From NCBI GenBank assembly GCA_034336665.1, contig JAPFBE010000003.1, positions 61,361,352 to 61,425,351 on the forward strand: 64,000 bases of DNA, given 5' to 3'. Shown one piece after another: positions 48,301 to 61,041 of this stretch (its first letter is position 1; each line of letters begins with the position of its first letter). The DNA is from Luscinia megarhynchos. Taxonomy: Eukaryota; Chordata; Aves; Passeriformes; Turdidae. A program made the position numbers and the translations under genes. The notes beneath the pieces were generated by a model. The model had not been told where the DNA came from and did not search any database. It saw only the letters and a program-made list of their open reading frames with translations.

Positions 48301-51300
48301 GATGTTTTTCCACAGCAGAAAAAAAAATACTGAGTTCTGCTCTGTTTGGATGAACTTACAACCTAAAGAAACCCCCACACACTGAATACTGGAGAGAACT
48401 AGAAAATAAAACAATGGACTTGAAGTATTTCAAAACACTTATTGTGGAGTTTGAAAGAGGCAAGAAAGAGAGCAGAAAAATAATTTCTGTGTAAAGGGAA
48501 TCATTCTTCCACGGTTAGTGCAGAAAATGGTACAAGGTGAAGAGCACAGGCAGGAGATTTGGAAAGCATCAAGCCTGGGAGACACAAGGTCTTAAACAGA
48601 TATTTTTTGACCTGATACACTACTTGTATGGCCTGAGTTTATCCTTGAATAAACTCAATGGGAATCCTGCAACCTCAGCCAGTGTACTATTAAAGCTCTA
48701 ACTGCACTGTGATATGGAGAGGTTCATCACAACACAGGTTGGGCCAGTGTCTAGGACAGAGATAGAATGTGGCATTTTTTTACATATATATATATATATA
48801 AAGAAGCTTCTACATTTGTCATGCAAGTGGCATAAACTAAGTCTTCAACAGTCACTGTCCTAAAGGGAAAATATTTTGCATTACAAAGGACCAAAGTTAT
48901 TTTTGGGCTAATGCAATGAGGCTGACACCAGAGCAAAAAAATTGGCCCAAATACAACTGGTTCTCTGTGTACACCAAATACTGTACTCATCTGAAATCCT
49001 ATACACAAAGCCTGCACTCAGGTGAAATCCTATACACAAAGCAAGTCCTCATGCAGCAGCAAAGTCAAATAACCTACACAAATGAAAGAAAAGGAAAAAA
49101 AAAGTGAACTATATGCTGTGTGTTTTCTGAAGCTGAGAAGCTGGAAGGAAGCAGGCAACAAGTAAAACTGAAGCCTAATAGGTAGGAATTGTTATCTCAA
49201 GCTGGCAGTTCCACTGGAGTAAGAGACAGGAAATACGGGGCGGGAGCTCTGATTGAAGATCCTTCCCACCCAACAGAGATCACATTAAGCCACAAAAAAA
49301 GCAAACTTTTGACTTCTGGGGACTGACAGGGGGCAGAAGAAATTTTGCACCCAATACAAGTCCAACAGTCACAGTACTCTTAGGCCATTTCTTTTATAGT
49401 CATGACAGAGGTGATTTTTTTTCTCTCCAGGCAACATCATGACACCATGTAACAAACTCAAAATGGCACAAGTCAGCCAAACCCACTTTTCTTTAGCAGA
49501 TTTTGATGTCCTATATTTCCTATAGCATTATATAAACATATATCTATATAATACAAACAATATAATTCATTCAGCATTAAATAAAGAAGAAAATGTGTCC
49601 TCAAGTCACATTTTCACTTGGTGGTGTCTAACACAAGGTGCTTGTTGCCCAGTCCTGCAGCTGACTGCACACACACACCCCACGCTGTGGGCATGCAGCA
49701 ATCTGTGTGTGCAGGGCCCTGCCCTAGCTGCAGGCACAGATTTCAGGTCTCATTTTCAGACAGCAGGACACAGCAGGACACAGGCAGGGAAGGCATCATC
49801 CATCTGACACCATTACACTGTTCTGCAGCAGCTGCTCAGGCTGGGCAGGACTGATTCTGGACTTCTACTGATGGATTCAATTGCACTTTTTAACAAGACC
49901 TTCCAGAAATGGCAATTCTGAGCAAGTCCAGTGCTGCAGAGGGTTAGTCAAGACATCATGAACAAGGAGCCTAATGACACACTGCTGCATGCAGCAGGAT
50001 TCTCCAAAAAAAAGCATCTAAGTGATGCCAATTAAATTCATGCACTGACTCAGGTCACTTACTGTAAAATGTCTGTCAGAAGCATATATGCATAAGAACT
50101 TTACTATCATCTTAATATTCTTGGTTGCTACAGATGCCAAAGAAAATCTGGGACATAATCCAAAAATATTTTTTATCTTTAAATAAAGCCCAGACATATG
50201 GTAGCAATACGTGCTCAACTGCAATATCAAAATGATTGAAAAACCAAAAAAGCAAAGACAGAGAAAAGGGAAGAAAATTATACATATGAAATAAAAACCA
50301 GTTTGTAAAAATGATGGAGAGAATTATCATCACTGTCCTGAGGTTAAAAAAAACAAAAAAAAATTTAAAAAAATTCAATGCTCTAAGTTGTGGAGTTAAT
50401 TACAGAACTAATTTAAAGTTGAAGTTCACTTCTGGCCACAAGCATTGGAGAAGTCTCCCACAGGCACAACTATTCTTTTAATGCATTTTTACTTCTCTCT
50501 GTTCTACCACACTGTGCTCCAGTTATTTACAGACACCACTGTTGGTCACTCCTGCAATGCAAAAAGGTCTAAATGAACCTGAGCAGTTACCAGCAAGGCT
50601 ACACAAGAGTTTATGATGAGAAATGAAGTACACATCACATGGGGAGCAGTCAAAAACAACCAGCACATAATTATTTCAACGTGAAGTTTGGTGACAAAAT
50701 AACAGCCAAATGAATTACTCTGATCATTAAAAAGTATAGAGTTCCATAGAAATAAAGTCAATATGAAAAATAATAAAGTAAGAAATCTGGAACAAAATCT
50801 GAAAATCCTTTTTTGTTTTTTTAAAATAAAAGTGAGAAAGTAGATCGACTGCAATGCCAGCATGTTCCAGGCAATGCTCTTTAATGAAACTCAAAATTAA
50901 AGCACCTACCCTTTTAGAAGCATGAATAGGATATGTGGATGGGCACTAATGTATTCCACAGTAGGGCTGCGTGTGCCAATTTGTCTTCTCAAGATGTTGT
51001 TGAATATCTGGGAAACATCCTTTTTGCCCTGTTAAAGAAGCAAAATATATCTTTGCTTAGAAAAACATGAGCAAACAACTATTTACTGTAACATAGATTT
51101 AAAGTACAAATGAAACTGAACACAGAACAGGTCAGCCTTTTTATTTTTTTTCTCCACTCTCTGCCTCATATTTGCTGTTTCTCCAATGCCACAAGAAGGC
51201 TTCCTCCTCCGAAGGCTCCTGACTTCCCCATTCCCATCTGCACCTTTTTTTTCTTAAAGGAAGATGTGCATTCCTCTCACACTGTCAACCAAGTCTCTGG

Positions 51301-54300
51301 CTATTTCAAAGAGCAACACTAAAGCACCATAAAATGAAGCCTCTACCCTGAGCCAAGTGTGCTGTTGCCATGTGTGCTGTTACTCCCATAACTACAAAAG
51401 TGAGTAATAGAGCTGATACCAAACCACTGCCACACTGCCTACACTTCAAAAGCTACAGCTTTTCATTAATCAAATGCAAACAACTACAAGTGTGATTACA
51501 CTTCTGAAAATCAGAAATGTGCCCATTATTTACCATGAAAAATGAAATCACTCCTACCAATGAAAGGGCTGCATCACATCTGCATCTCTGCTTTAATCAA
51601 AACTAAAGTCCTTCTCTTTGTCCTAATGTTGTGCTGTGTGTCCCTATCTATACAATCACATTTTGTCTTCAAATGCTTCCCTTGTGCAAACAGCTTTCCA
51701 GAAGGTCTTTCCAAATCATGTTCTATTCAGCCACAGGGTTCACCAATACATCTTGCATTAGAAATCCTCTTCCTCCCCCGCTGCTTTCGCCCCTGGCACA
51801 GACAAATTGATGTGCGAAGTTAAGGGAGGTGGGAGATGGCTGCACCAAGGACCAGTAACCAAGGCACTGAGTCAACAGCAGGTCACTGTGCACAGGGCAA
51901 GCTAAAGCAAAAGGTCACTTGTAATCTGTACATGCTCATTGATCTGTCTTGGGAGGACAAACATTCCTTGGCAGAGAACTTATTGAATGTTTGAAGCCAA
52001 GGAGCAGATATTTCACACGGAGGAAAATTCCCTGGTTTCACCTCTACAAATAAATCAGTGCTGAGGAACACAAAATATTCTGCTTTCCTACTTGTTCCAG
52101 CCCAGCTGGCTTGGAGACTTGGAGACTCTGGGAATTAAACAGGAGAATCAAATCAGAGCAGGCCAGTCCATCTGCCTTTGTCTGCAACACTTTTTTTGAC
52201 CCTTGGACATAATTTCAAATGGGCTAATTCTGTATAAAGTCATCCCATTCTCCCCTATCTTTACAACACCCATATCATATGCCTGGAATCCCATGATCCC
52301 CACAGGCTTCAGCAGTTACTCCAAGATAAAAACAATTCAGACAGAGAAGAGCTGTTGAAAGGGTGAGGTAAAGATGGCCAGAAATTAAGTGATCCTCTAT
52401 GCCAAATTTTATATTAGTTACTTAATGCAGCATAATATCCACAAGCAGAGAGGAGATAGATATAGATATACAGATATATGTATCCAAATTACAGCTAATT
52501 TTCTAGAGATCAGTGATAGTGAAAGCCAAAGTTGATCTCCATGGGTTATCCAGGAGGGAATGGAGGCAGATAGGAGGGAACAACAACAGATTTCTCTCAC
52601 CACCTGACACACATTAAAATTGTAGGGGTACTTTTGAAACAGTCTTTACTTGGATCTGCAATTGAATTTTGCCTTATAATGAAGTACATATGGCCACTGA
52701 AGCACAAGACAAGGCAACATGAAGAGAAAGTGGCTAGACAAGGACAAAAAAAAAGCCAAGGATGATTATATAAATAAAAGACTGTATAATGCCTAAACTC
52801 TAATTTAGCCTGTTTCAAGGCAAAGTAGGGGAAAGATTATAAAATCATTAGTCCTGGGCTTGTAGTTATTTACTGCCTATTTTAGGGGCTTTACAGTTTG
52901 TGAACCTTTAGGTTTATACACAATAGCAGCTATATTTTTAGTTGACTTCTTCTGTTTGCACATTTTCCTCAGTTCTTCAAAGTTCAAAACTAAAATTTCA
53001 AATTTCTAAAAATCCAGTATGATCTTGATTCTGAGCTCCTGCCCAAACCTGACTTGAATGCTTCCTAACAATATCATCACTGAAATTATATCTTGTTTGC
53101 TGAGTGGCAGAAGCAATAAACCTGTATTTTCTATGGATGCATGATGGATGTGTACAAGTCTCCTCTACACAGTGTTTGAAAAGACATCAAAAAAACTTGA
53201 AGGGGAAGTTCAGCTGTTAAAATTGGGATCAAAGTGGGCAGCAGGGTTGGTGAGGAGGACACAGAGTCAGGACAAAGCAAAGTGACATTACTGCCTTCAG
53301 AAATCAGATTTTCAGTAGGCTATTATTTGCTTTTTACCATTACATACTGAATCAAAAAATTGTGTTATAGATTGATGATATTGCTCATTCAGCAAAGAAA
53401 CTTAAATACCAACTGTGGCCACCAATACAACAAAATGGAAATAGAAAAATTGATAAACTGGAAAAGTCAGTGGGAAGACATGAAGACAAAGCAGCACATG
53501 CTCTTACTTTCCTGTTCAGTGACATTTGGTTTCTAGTGTTTTGTTCAAAGAACACGTATAAAAGCTTGGCTAAATGACTGGAAAACTTTCGCAAATAATA
53601 AAAAAATATATTTTGCAATAGGAATTATGAGAATTGTTTGTAATAACAGCAATTCAGCAACAGATTAGATATTTCATCCAGTGCTTGCTTTTAAAGACTG
53701 TATGTTCAATATGTTCATAGAGAACTTTTTTTCTGGCAGAAGCAATACAGACTGTCGTGTAACTAAAAAAGTGCAGAAGTTCCTTCTGTTAGTCCCTTCT
53801 GTGCTAACAGTTTCTCCTCCCCTCTTCTCCATTTTTCTTAAAGGGTTTTTAAGGACTTGGGTTGTGGGGTTTGAGTATTTTTGTAATTAGACATTTAACA
53901 GTAACCAGAGGAGGCACAGAGAAGACAAAGCATTTTAAAAAAAACCTCCTGAATTTAAGGTCCAGGCAAGAGTGAGAGAATTCCACTAAAAATATTTTCA
54001 AAAAACATTTTCCTGTCTTTCACTAATTTACAAATGGAAAGAAAACAACTTCTACACATGACTCCTGCAAAAGATGTCTCTGAGAGCATCAGATCTCTTT
54101 GAGAAACTGATTTTTCTCTTCAGCAGCTGCCTGTACATTGGGTATTGCTCCTGTTCCAGACCTCAGTGGTGGAGGTTTGGCTCCTGGGAGCTGAGGACTT
54201 CCTGCTGATGGTGTCGGACACTTGTGAGGAAACACCAGTGCCACAGAAATCATGGAACTCATAACAGCAGTCCCTGGAGGCCACTATCCCAGCTGACTGC

Positions 54301-55323
54301 AAACCACAAGAACGACAATGACCTGACAGTGACAGAGTTTATTCCCATCCCTACCAGTCAACAGTAAATTAACAGGGTTGATATTTATCCTGAATTACTG
54401 CAATCTTTGCTACTATAATTCTTCTCCTCCTTAATTATAAACAAGTTTAGTTGTCATAGCAGTTGTTTACTACATTTTTGGCTTTAACAACTGGTGAGTT
54501 GTTCCACAAAGCTGGTGAGTAGTTCCACAGGATATGTAATTTTATATATAAATATATAAAATTAAATATTGTATACATACACACATTCATATTAGCCTTC
54601 CTACTGCGAAAAAAATGTTCTATTTCTTTCTCATTTTAGTCCAAACAATTAAGTGGGGAACACCCAAATTACCTTGTGACCTGCTGTCTGTTTTTAACAT
54701 GTTTTTCAATTCTTTTCCTCTCAACTAAACCATTTTAATTCTTTCAGTCTTTGTCACATGAAATTCTCCATGCTTCCAATTATTTTTATTCCATGTCCCT
54801 GAACCCTTTTTAGATCAGACACTCTCCAGAGACAGCAGGTAGCTCTAGCTGCACTATCCCAAAGATCATCCCTGCAGTTTACGAGGTTGGTCCTATACAG
54901 TATTCCCAGAACCATGTCTTGTCTGGATACATGTGACAATATTTCCTTATTGTTTTTGTTTAATTTTCAGAAAACTCTGATTTACTGCCAGTGTATGAGC
55001 ATGTCTTTCAGGACACCAACCAATGTAGAGCAGAAACTTTCTTCAGCCTGTGGAGAACAGTTTTGAATGCAATGAAATTATCCAGACTTCAGAAAAATAT
55101 GGCTCCAGTCACTGACAACACCAAGACCAAGGAGATGAAAAAATGGATGCTGACCTACCTCAAAATCTATCAGCTGCAGGTTGGCAATAAGTGTCACTAG
55201 AAGGCCACTGTTGTAGAGCTCTTGTGCCAGCTGGGCCACAATTTCTGTGGGTGGCTCTTTGTCTGTGGTCCCACACAGAATTTCCTTCATTGCTTGCAGA
55301 GATTTTGACACTTCCTCCGATGC
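33124..55323 (-). CDS. CAB39L: CAB39L (MO25-beta), calcium-binding protein 39-like; seven of about eight coding exons
   Basis: Seven minus-strand exons (55323-55159, 51028-50910, 46544-46376, 42882-42823, 41248-41183, 40535-40392 and 33303-33124) join in phase to 300 codons plus stop. They match human CAB39L from residue 38 to its end at 337 (human numbering from memory). The protein is an all-helical, armadillo-like scaffold in the cytoplasm. It binds the STRAD pseudokinase tail and locks it closed, activating LKB1 (STK11), and it also stimulates OSR1/SPAK and MST-type kinases. CAB39L rather than CAB39 is favoured by residues such as [24 protein letters not shown] and IFEDYEKLL. The first coding exon is missing from the window or unrecognised. 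No frameshift or stop interrupts the rest. Confidence 0.96.
33304..40391 (-). other. CAB39L intron between the last two exons
   Basis: 7.1 kb with donor GTGAGC at the upstream end. A 205-codon plus-strand open frame at 34159-34776 is the longest non-repeat, non-exon frame here but carries no recognisable domain. Small poly-A/poly-T runs occur near 39447 and 39520. No clear interspersed repeat is seen. Confidence 0.7.
40392..40535 (-). CDS. CAB39L: CAB39L exon encoding LLGEL...FHVFK
   Basis: 144 bases, 48 codons, phase 0 at both ends: [48 protein letters not shown]. Acceptor GCTTACAG, donor GTGAGC. It is essentially identical to human CAB39L and forms part of the C-terminal helical repeats. 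Confidence 0.98.
40536..41182 (-). other. CAB39L intron with one copy of a local repeat
   Basis: 647 bases. It contains copy A of an imperfect direct repeat (40675-40794) whose partner lies on the other side of the next exon. Confidence 0.8.
40675..40794. repeat. Imperfect direct repeat, copy A
   Basis: About 120 bp resembling 41409-41527. Shared blocks include TTATCATGCAGTG near the start and GGGGCTGGTGTGAGC / GGGGCTAGTGTGAGC and GGGACA.AAGTAAG near the end. By eye about three quarters of positions agree. It is probably an old interspersed element or local duplication of unknown family. Confidence 0.7.
41183..41248 (-). CDS. CAB39L: CAB39L exon encoding IFEDYEKLL...RQSLK
   Basis: 66 bases, 22 codons, phase 0: [20 protein letters not shown] then LK. 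Acceptor TTACTCTAG, donor GTAATT. The [17 protein letters not shown] core is nearly invariant in MO25 proteins. Confidence 0.98.
41409..41527. repeat. Imperfect direct repeat, copy B
   Basis: Partner of 40675-40794 in the same orientation, about 730 bases away, so that the two copies flank the 66-base exon at 41183-41248. Confidence 0.7.
41892..41943. repeat. A-rich/CAAA low-complexity run
   Basis: Runs of A broken by CCC and CAAAC units; simple sequence. Confidence 0.85.
42823..42882 (-). CDS. CAB39L: CAB39L exon encoding DLLTRHK...NYDV
   Basis: 60 bases, 20 codons, phase 0: [20 protein letters not shown]. Acceptor CTTCCCCAG, donor GTAAGT. Human has Thr where this copy ends in Val. Confidence 0.97.
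42883..46375 (-). other. CAB39L intron
   Basis: 3.5 kb, donor GTAAAT. No repeat or open frame of note is recognised. Confidence 0.75.
46376..46544 (-). CDS. CAB39L: CAB39L exon encoding [10 protein letters not shown]...FATFK
   Basis: 169 bases: one base completing Gly, then 56 codons [56 protein letters not shown]. Acceptor CATTCTCCAG, donor GTAAAT. This is one of the most conserved parts of MO25. Confidence 0.98.
46545..50909 (-). other. CAB39L intron
   Basis: 4.4 kb, donor GTAGGT. It holds a TA microsatellite near 48784-48800 and a 31-base-period tandem duplication at 48992-49041. No gene is recognised on either strand. Confidence 0.75.
48992..49041. repeat. Short tandem duplication, period 31
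   Basis: TGAAATCCTATACACAAAGC occurs at 48992-49011 and again at 49023-49042, a perfect 20-base match 31 bases apart. It looks like a recent local duplication. Confidence 0.85.
50910..51028 (-). CDS. CAB39L: CAB39L exon encoding GKKDVSQ...MLLKG
   Basis: 119 bases, 39 codons plus two bases: [39 protein letters not shown], then GG of the next Gly. Acceptor TTCTTTAACAG, donor [14 protein letters not shown] matches CAB39L; from memory CAB39 has QQNILFML here. Confidence 0.98.
51029..55158 (-). other. CAB39L intron
   Basis: 4.1 kb, donor GTAGGT. It contains a short 21-base tandem duplication (GGTGAGTTGTTCCACA / GGTGAGTAGTTCCACA near 54492-54530) and AT-rich runs near 54540-54580. No exon is recognised. 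Confidence 0.75.
55159..55323 (-). CDS. CAB39L: CAB39L first exon found in this window, ASEEVSK...LIDFE
   Basis: 165 bases, 55 codons: [55 protein letters not shown]. Human residues 38-92 match. Donor GTAGGT is good. The acceptor is weak (GCTGGCAAAAAG), with a poor pyrimidine tract and a perfect inverted repeat 21-42 bases upstream. The boundary is placed to keep phase 0 with the human protein. The frame stays open upstream to a Met at 55407, so an alternative first exon is possible. Confidence 0.93.
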
Positions 55324-55344
55324 CTTTTTGCCAGCAGATAATGG

Positions 55345-55366
55345 GTTTTGTTTTAAAAAACAAAAC
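55345..55366. repeat. Perfect 22-base inverted repeat near a splice acceptor
   Basis: GTTTTGTTTT, then AA, then AAAACAAAAC: ten-base arms around a two-base centre. On the minus transcript it lies in the expected branch-point/pyrimidine region of the exon starting at 55323. Confidence 0.9.
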
Positions 55367-55856
55367 AGGGGAAAAAAGGATGTTCTTTTAAAAGACATGC
55401 ATTTCAAAACAAAAGTTTCTAAATGTACTTAAAAGTATCATTATCTATTGCAAAATGATAACATTATTTTAGGTAATCACGGAGGCTGGAGCATCCATAC
55501 TGTACCCTGCAGGCCTTACACAAGATAAATTCAATTTAAACATGACATACCATCGCTTACAGACCATGGGCATAAGGTAGGGCCAAGAGAGCAATTACCA
55601 ACCAGTGCCAGTGAGATCCTTTAATAGGTTTGGAGGCAGGCACAGCCCTGCAGAGGCAGCAGTAACTTCACTGCTCCTGCTCCCCCTGTCCTCCCAGTGG
55701 GTTCCATGGCACACATGGGGCAAGAGGTGCCAGATGAAGGTACCAAGCAGGTGTCTGCTCCCACCAGAGGGTGGCTGCTGGGCTGCCTCCCCATCCACTG
55801 CTCCTGATGGGCTGCCCCAGCTCCCTGCTGGGAACCCAAAGAAACCCTCACAGCCC

Positions 55857-56414
55857 TGTGGCACTGCTTAGCCCAGCAGGCAGCAGAACACCACACAGCC
55901 ACTTGCTCACTCGCCCCTCAGTAGGATGTGAGAAGGAACTGGGGGGAGGAAGCAAACTTTTAGTTTGAGGTAAAAATAGTTTAAAAGGATAGAAAAAGAA
56001 GGAAAAAACAGTAGCAATAACAACAACAATAACAACAACAAACAGCAGGTGATGCACAATGCAATTGGTCACCAACCAACGTCCAGCCAGTTCCTGAGCA
56101 GCAGCCCTGGGTCAGCTTTCCTCCAGCATTATGTGCTGAGCTATTCCATGTGTTATGGAATATCTCTCCATGGAATATCCCTTTGGCCCACTGGGGTCAG
56201 CTGGCCCAGCTGTGTCTCCCCCTAGCTTCTTGTGCCCACAGGCTACTCACTGGTGGGGTGGAGAGAACAGCAGAAAAGGCCTTCACTTTGCAGCACTGCT
56301 CAGCTAACTAAAACAGCACAGTTTTATCAACTCTATTCTTATCCTAAGTTCCAAACTCAACATTTTACCAGCTACTAGGAAAAAAACTAACCTTATCCCA
56401 GCCAAAGCTTGACA
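55857..56414 (+). mobile_element. Decayed LTR of avian ERV family A
   Basis: It shows the same block order as 18804-19328: TTAGCCCAGCAGG, CACTTGCTCACTCGCCCC, GATGCACAATGCAATTGGTC, CCAGCCAGTTCCTGAG, TGGAATATCCCTTTGGCCCA, CTTCTTGTGCCCACAGG, CTACTAGGAAAAAAACTAAC and an end CCCAGCCAAAGCTTGACA. It is longer than the other copy (about 558 bp) because of an A-rich AACAACAAT run near 56010-56045. The target duplication is not clear. No retroviral genes are attached. Confidence 0.8.
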
Positions 56415-57471
56415 GCTTCACATTGCCACCACCTATTTCTCCTCATCAGGTGTGGCTTGAGCCAGCATTCTCCACAAGGGATGTGCTCTCTGAGCACACA
56501 GGCACTTCAGTCTCAGGTTGAGAAATTTAAATTAAACAATTTGTTTTAGTAAAGCTCCACAGCTGCCACCAAGTGAAGTAAAATAGGTCTTTCACATCCC
56601 ACCTAGAATATACTAATCCTGTGCAGGGTTTTGGGTACCTAATGTAGAGGATGACTCAGGAATTACCTTACAAAGTATCTTGACCAGTAGAATTACAACA
56701 GGGAAAGGTAAAGAGACCTGTCTATATACAGGTAACAGCTTAGCATTCATGCAGTCAGCAGGTTTAAATCAGATGTGAGAGATAATACCCCACTTCCCAA
56801 GGAAAATGACCACTGGCTGAGGCATGGCAGCTCTGGCTTGTGCTCTCCTCACAGCTTTGCTCCACTTCAAACAAATAAAGACTCTGTAGAGGAGAGGAGT
56901 CATTTTTTCATGTGGGTCTGTGTGCTGTAAATCCCACCTGCTCCAGCCATGGGGCTACAGAGGCAATGGCTCCTTCTGGGTCAAGTTATATTTAATGCAC
57001 ACTTGATCTGCAACAAGGTCCATTGGATTCTTTGGCAGGGAGTGGGAAGGAAGTAAGGAACAGGTTTGAAAGCAAAGCTGAGAATGACAGCAAAGTGCCA
57101 GGCAGGATGCTGAAGACAGGACAGCATTTCACATCTTTGAAAAACCTTAATTTGAAGTTAGCCTTTTGTTAGCATAGCAGACGACAAATCAAGACAAACA
57201 TAGAAAAACCAAGAGTGATTTGTAAAAGCTAACTGGAAATTAATGGATGTTCAAAGCCAGGTCAATAATTTCTATATATCTCTCACATATATTGAAAGGA
57301 AAAAGATCAAGCTTTCAAATACCACCCCATCAATCTGTGTTATGCAGATAACCCCACAGTGCTCTGAAGAGGCATCTCTCACCTGCTGCTGATCTCCCAA
57401 CATTTTCAATCACAGATTCTATTCACATTAGTGAATAAAAATTATAGAAAAAAGAAGAAGTCCCAAAAACC

Positions 57472-57506
57472 ACAAACAAACAAACAAACAAACAAACAAA
57501 CAAACC
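57472..57506. repeat. (CAAA)n microsatellite
   Basis: About nine perfect CAAA units. Confidence 0.95.
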
Positions 57507-60500
57507 CTAATCACAGTAAAAAATACCACTTTTACATTGCAGCTACCTGGAAGATTTAAGCATTGGTTTTGCACAGCATAAAGAACTGCTCTCCTCCAAT
57601 CTCTTTGTATCTACTCACAGTTTTCTGCTGGTTAAGATAGATCAGCATGAGCAGCATGTAAATGAGCATGACTATGTGATAGCTTCTAGCAGCAGAAGTC
57701 TTGATGTTCCTTACCATCAGCCAGCAAAAGAACCTGTGTTTATCTCAATTGTTAGTGGCTGTGTCACTTGAGATATCCCACAGAGTACAGATGGGATTAA
57801 CAACAGGGGCTCTATCTCAGAAACTGAAGCTCTAAATCTTCATAAGAGATAGGGAAATATTTTCATTTCAAAGGAAAAGCCTATACATTTTTGGCTTTCC
57901 ATCCTTTCCGCTAGGCTGGGCGTGAATATCTCTGGCATTTTGTAGTTAAAAAAAAAATTAATAACTTTGCTTTCAAGTATAACTAGTCCTTTCTGATAAG
58001 GGTCTGCAGGACTCATCTTTTGGTTTAATTCTCAAAAAGGAAGCCAAAAAGTGCTGTGGGAGAAAATGAAACACAGAACACCAGTGCTGGTGGGCAGAAA
58101 TGGCCACCACAGCTGCATTTCTCTAATCCCAGCCATCCCATCCAGTCACCTCCTCAGCTTTTCCACATGCAATTTAGATTTCATGTGCCACCTGCCCTCT
58201 ATTCATGGCCTCTCCATGGTCTGTGTTTTGATGTGCAACTCACCCCCAAAAGTTATTCACAGTCAAATCTAAGGGCTGCTGCTCAGTGGATATCCCTCAC
58301 AGTGTATCTGGAGGAAAACCATAATCCCAAAAACAGATTCTTAAATTAACAGCCTCCATTTTGACATTTCCACTTAATCTCACAGCAATTTTAAAATAAT
58401 ACCTTAAGTACATAAGTACTGTTTCTGGGATGGAAATTTTCTTAAGACTCAAAGAAAAAAGACATTCCAAGATCCAAAGACCCACCATCTGTCCAAAATA
58501 AACAACAAAGCACATTTATTCACTTAAATACATGCAAAGTACAAGATGACAGATATATATCTGCATAAGAAGTCAGACTGGGCCTCAAAAAACAATAAAA
58601 AGCCTCAGCAAGACATCCACTCCCCCCCAACGATGTCACAACAGAATTTCAGTGACAAAAAAAAAAAAAAATTTGCTAGAAACCCGAAAGTCTATTATGA
58701 CTTCCATGCTACTTTTTATTTTCCATGGGTGGCAAGAGCAACAGTAGCAAAGTGCTGCAACCTTCAATCCAGCGGAAGTTCCAATGCAAAAGAAACAGTT
58801 TCATGAAATATCAAAGCATTTCAGCCATTTGCCTCGCTCTTGCAATTAGGCACAACCTTATTTCCAGCAGATTTTCCTTTTATCCTCTATCCTCCATCAT
58901 GACTGAATTTATGCCATTATATTTAGGGAGGCTGTTGTGGATAGAGGGGGAAAAAAGAAGGAAAGGAGAAAACTAAACACATGATCCTAAACAGAACAGC
59001 TTATACATATACATACTGATGTCAAAAGTGGGATATGCTCAATTTTGGACAGTCAGAAGTTGCAGGTAGGGGCGAAAAAGCAGGGATGAAGTGCAAGCTA
59101 ATTCCCAGAATACACACGAGTTTAGCGTTTGCACTGCTGTTCCTGGACAGTATCAGGATATTAACCCCCTAAGCCAAGTTTCTGGTCCTTCCAACAAATC
59201 CCTTTCCAACAAGAACTGATTCTGCATCCACAGAGTCTAGTTTGTAATGGCCACCAACCCACAAGGAGTTTTTGGGTCCATTTTGAAAGGCAGGATTTGT
59301 GTAAATATTGAAATCTAACAATCCTTGGATTACTCTGCCAACCCTACTGGACCAGATATCTATAACAGCCTTGGAGATGGAAAACAGACAGTATAGTTAA
59401 GCCTGCATAACTTCTCTATGTTAAATTATAAACATCCCCTCCTCATAAAGCTGATTTTTTTTGTCAGCATTTATGCGTCTTTCAAAACCTACCAACAGCT
59501 TCAACCAAAGCTGGGAATTTTATGAGATGAAGATTGTTGTCTCAGTTTATTTTCCTCACAGACCAAGGTTTTGTCACTGTTGACTTAAGGGGAACATAAC
59601 ACAAAGAAAGGAGCTTATGGAGAAATTATTCCCTGAAATTCTAGATGTAAAAATCTTCCCTGAAAGACTGATTGATCTTCAGGTGTGGGATAGGCTGTGG
59701 AGAGGAAAGCCATGAGAATATGGCAAATAGGAGCATGCAGCTTCTGTTTGTGTACCTAGCACACTTCCAGGTTGAAAATCTCTCTGTAAACTGTTTCTCT
59801 CTTGCACAGCAGGAGACAGTAACACACAAAGATGCCTGCCAATGTGATGTTAAATACTCCAATGTGTGATTCAGTGATCTGCCAGTACTCCATGCTATAT
59901 CTTGCAACTAAAACCATAAAGCTCCTTGATTGGGTCTTATCTGGTTTAAAAATATTCTCACTGTGTGATTCAAACCAATTTTTCTCTCAAAAAACAGTGC
60001 CAGTGCAGCTCTCTACATGCAACTGTAAGGATTCCCAAGAAAAGCCATTAGCAGAATCTGAATCCGACAACCACACGACTTCAGGATCACACCAACTGAC
60101 TTATTCTTGATGCAATTTCATGCTAAATGGATCCACAGAGCCAAATTGTGGATATTTTGGAGCAGGAGGCCTGACATCTGTCATTTAGCAGATCATTATG
60201 GACTAGTACTCAAGGAAGCTGGCAAAGGCAATTTGGCCAAGCAAGCACAACAGGGAAACGCCTTTTAAAAGGATGTGTGACAAAAGGAGAAGACAGGTTT
60301 GCCCCACCTGGACATAAATTCCTTTCTCACTGTTAATCCAGCACTTAAGACAGAACTAAAAGTTCTAAAGGTCCTCAGAAAATAAAAACAACCAGAAGAG
60401 ACAGGTTTAAACTCTCGGCACCATAACCTGATAGTATCTGGAGTTTCTCCCACCTCTAGAGCAATAACAGGCCTTAGCAGAACAGGGAAGCTGAAACATG

Positions 60501-61041
60501 AAACGCTCCACAAAACCCCAGGACACGCAGAGCTAGGGGGAAGGGGTGCCAAACCCTTCTTATCTCATTCCCTTGGTTTCAGTATGCAGCAATGAAATGG
60601 AAGCCATTTTGCAACTGGCTCTGGCAGCTGCAGAATCGCATCCATGGGTATTCACGTTCCCGGCAGTCACGCAACTGCTCTTCCATGCAAATGCACACAG
60701 AGCCCTCTGCGTGCACCTCATCTCACACAGCAGTCCCCAGAGCTTTCCCCACGCAGCAGCCAGCAAGGTGAACAGCAGCCAGGAATGGCTCCCTTGTTGC
60801 TATGTAAAAAAGCTGGATTTATTGATAGCAGCATTTGTTCCAGATATCTTGAAGTCTTTTAATCGTAGCCGTAATAAAATGCTGCTCTCCTGACCCTTCT
60901 CAACAGCACCAAATTTGTTACAGCGCATGGAGATGAAAGAGGGGACAGATTACAGTGACCTACCTGAACAAGCAGTCTTGTTAGAGAGATTTAAGTGAAA
61001 GGGGCAGAAGTGCGACACTTCAGGTTATTTTACATCTCGCT

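Noticed and set aside
55595..55902. Open frames of about 90 codons on both strands
   Set aside because: Short, GC-rich, overlapping the start of an LTR, and without splice sites.
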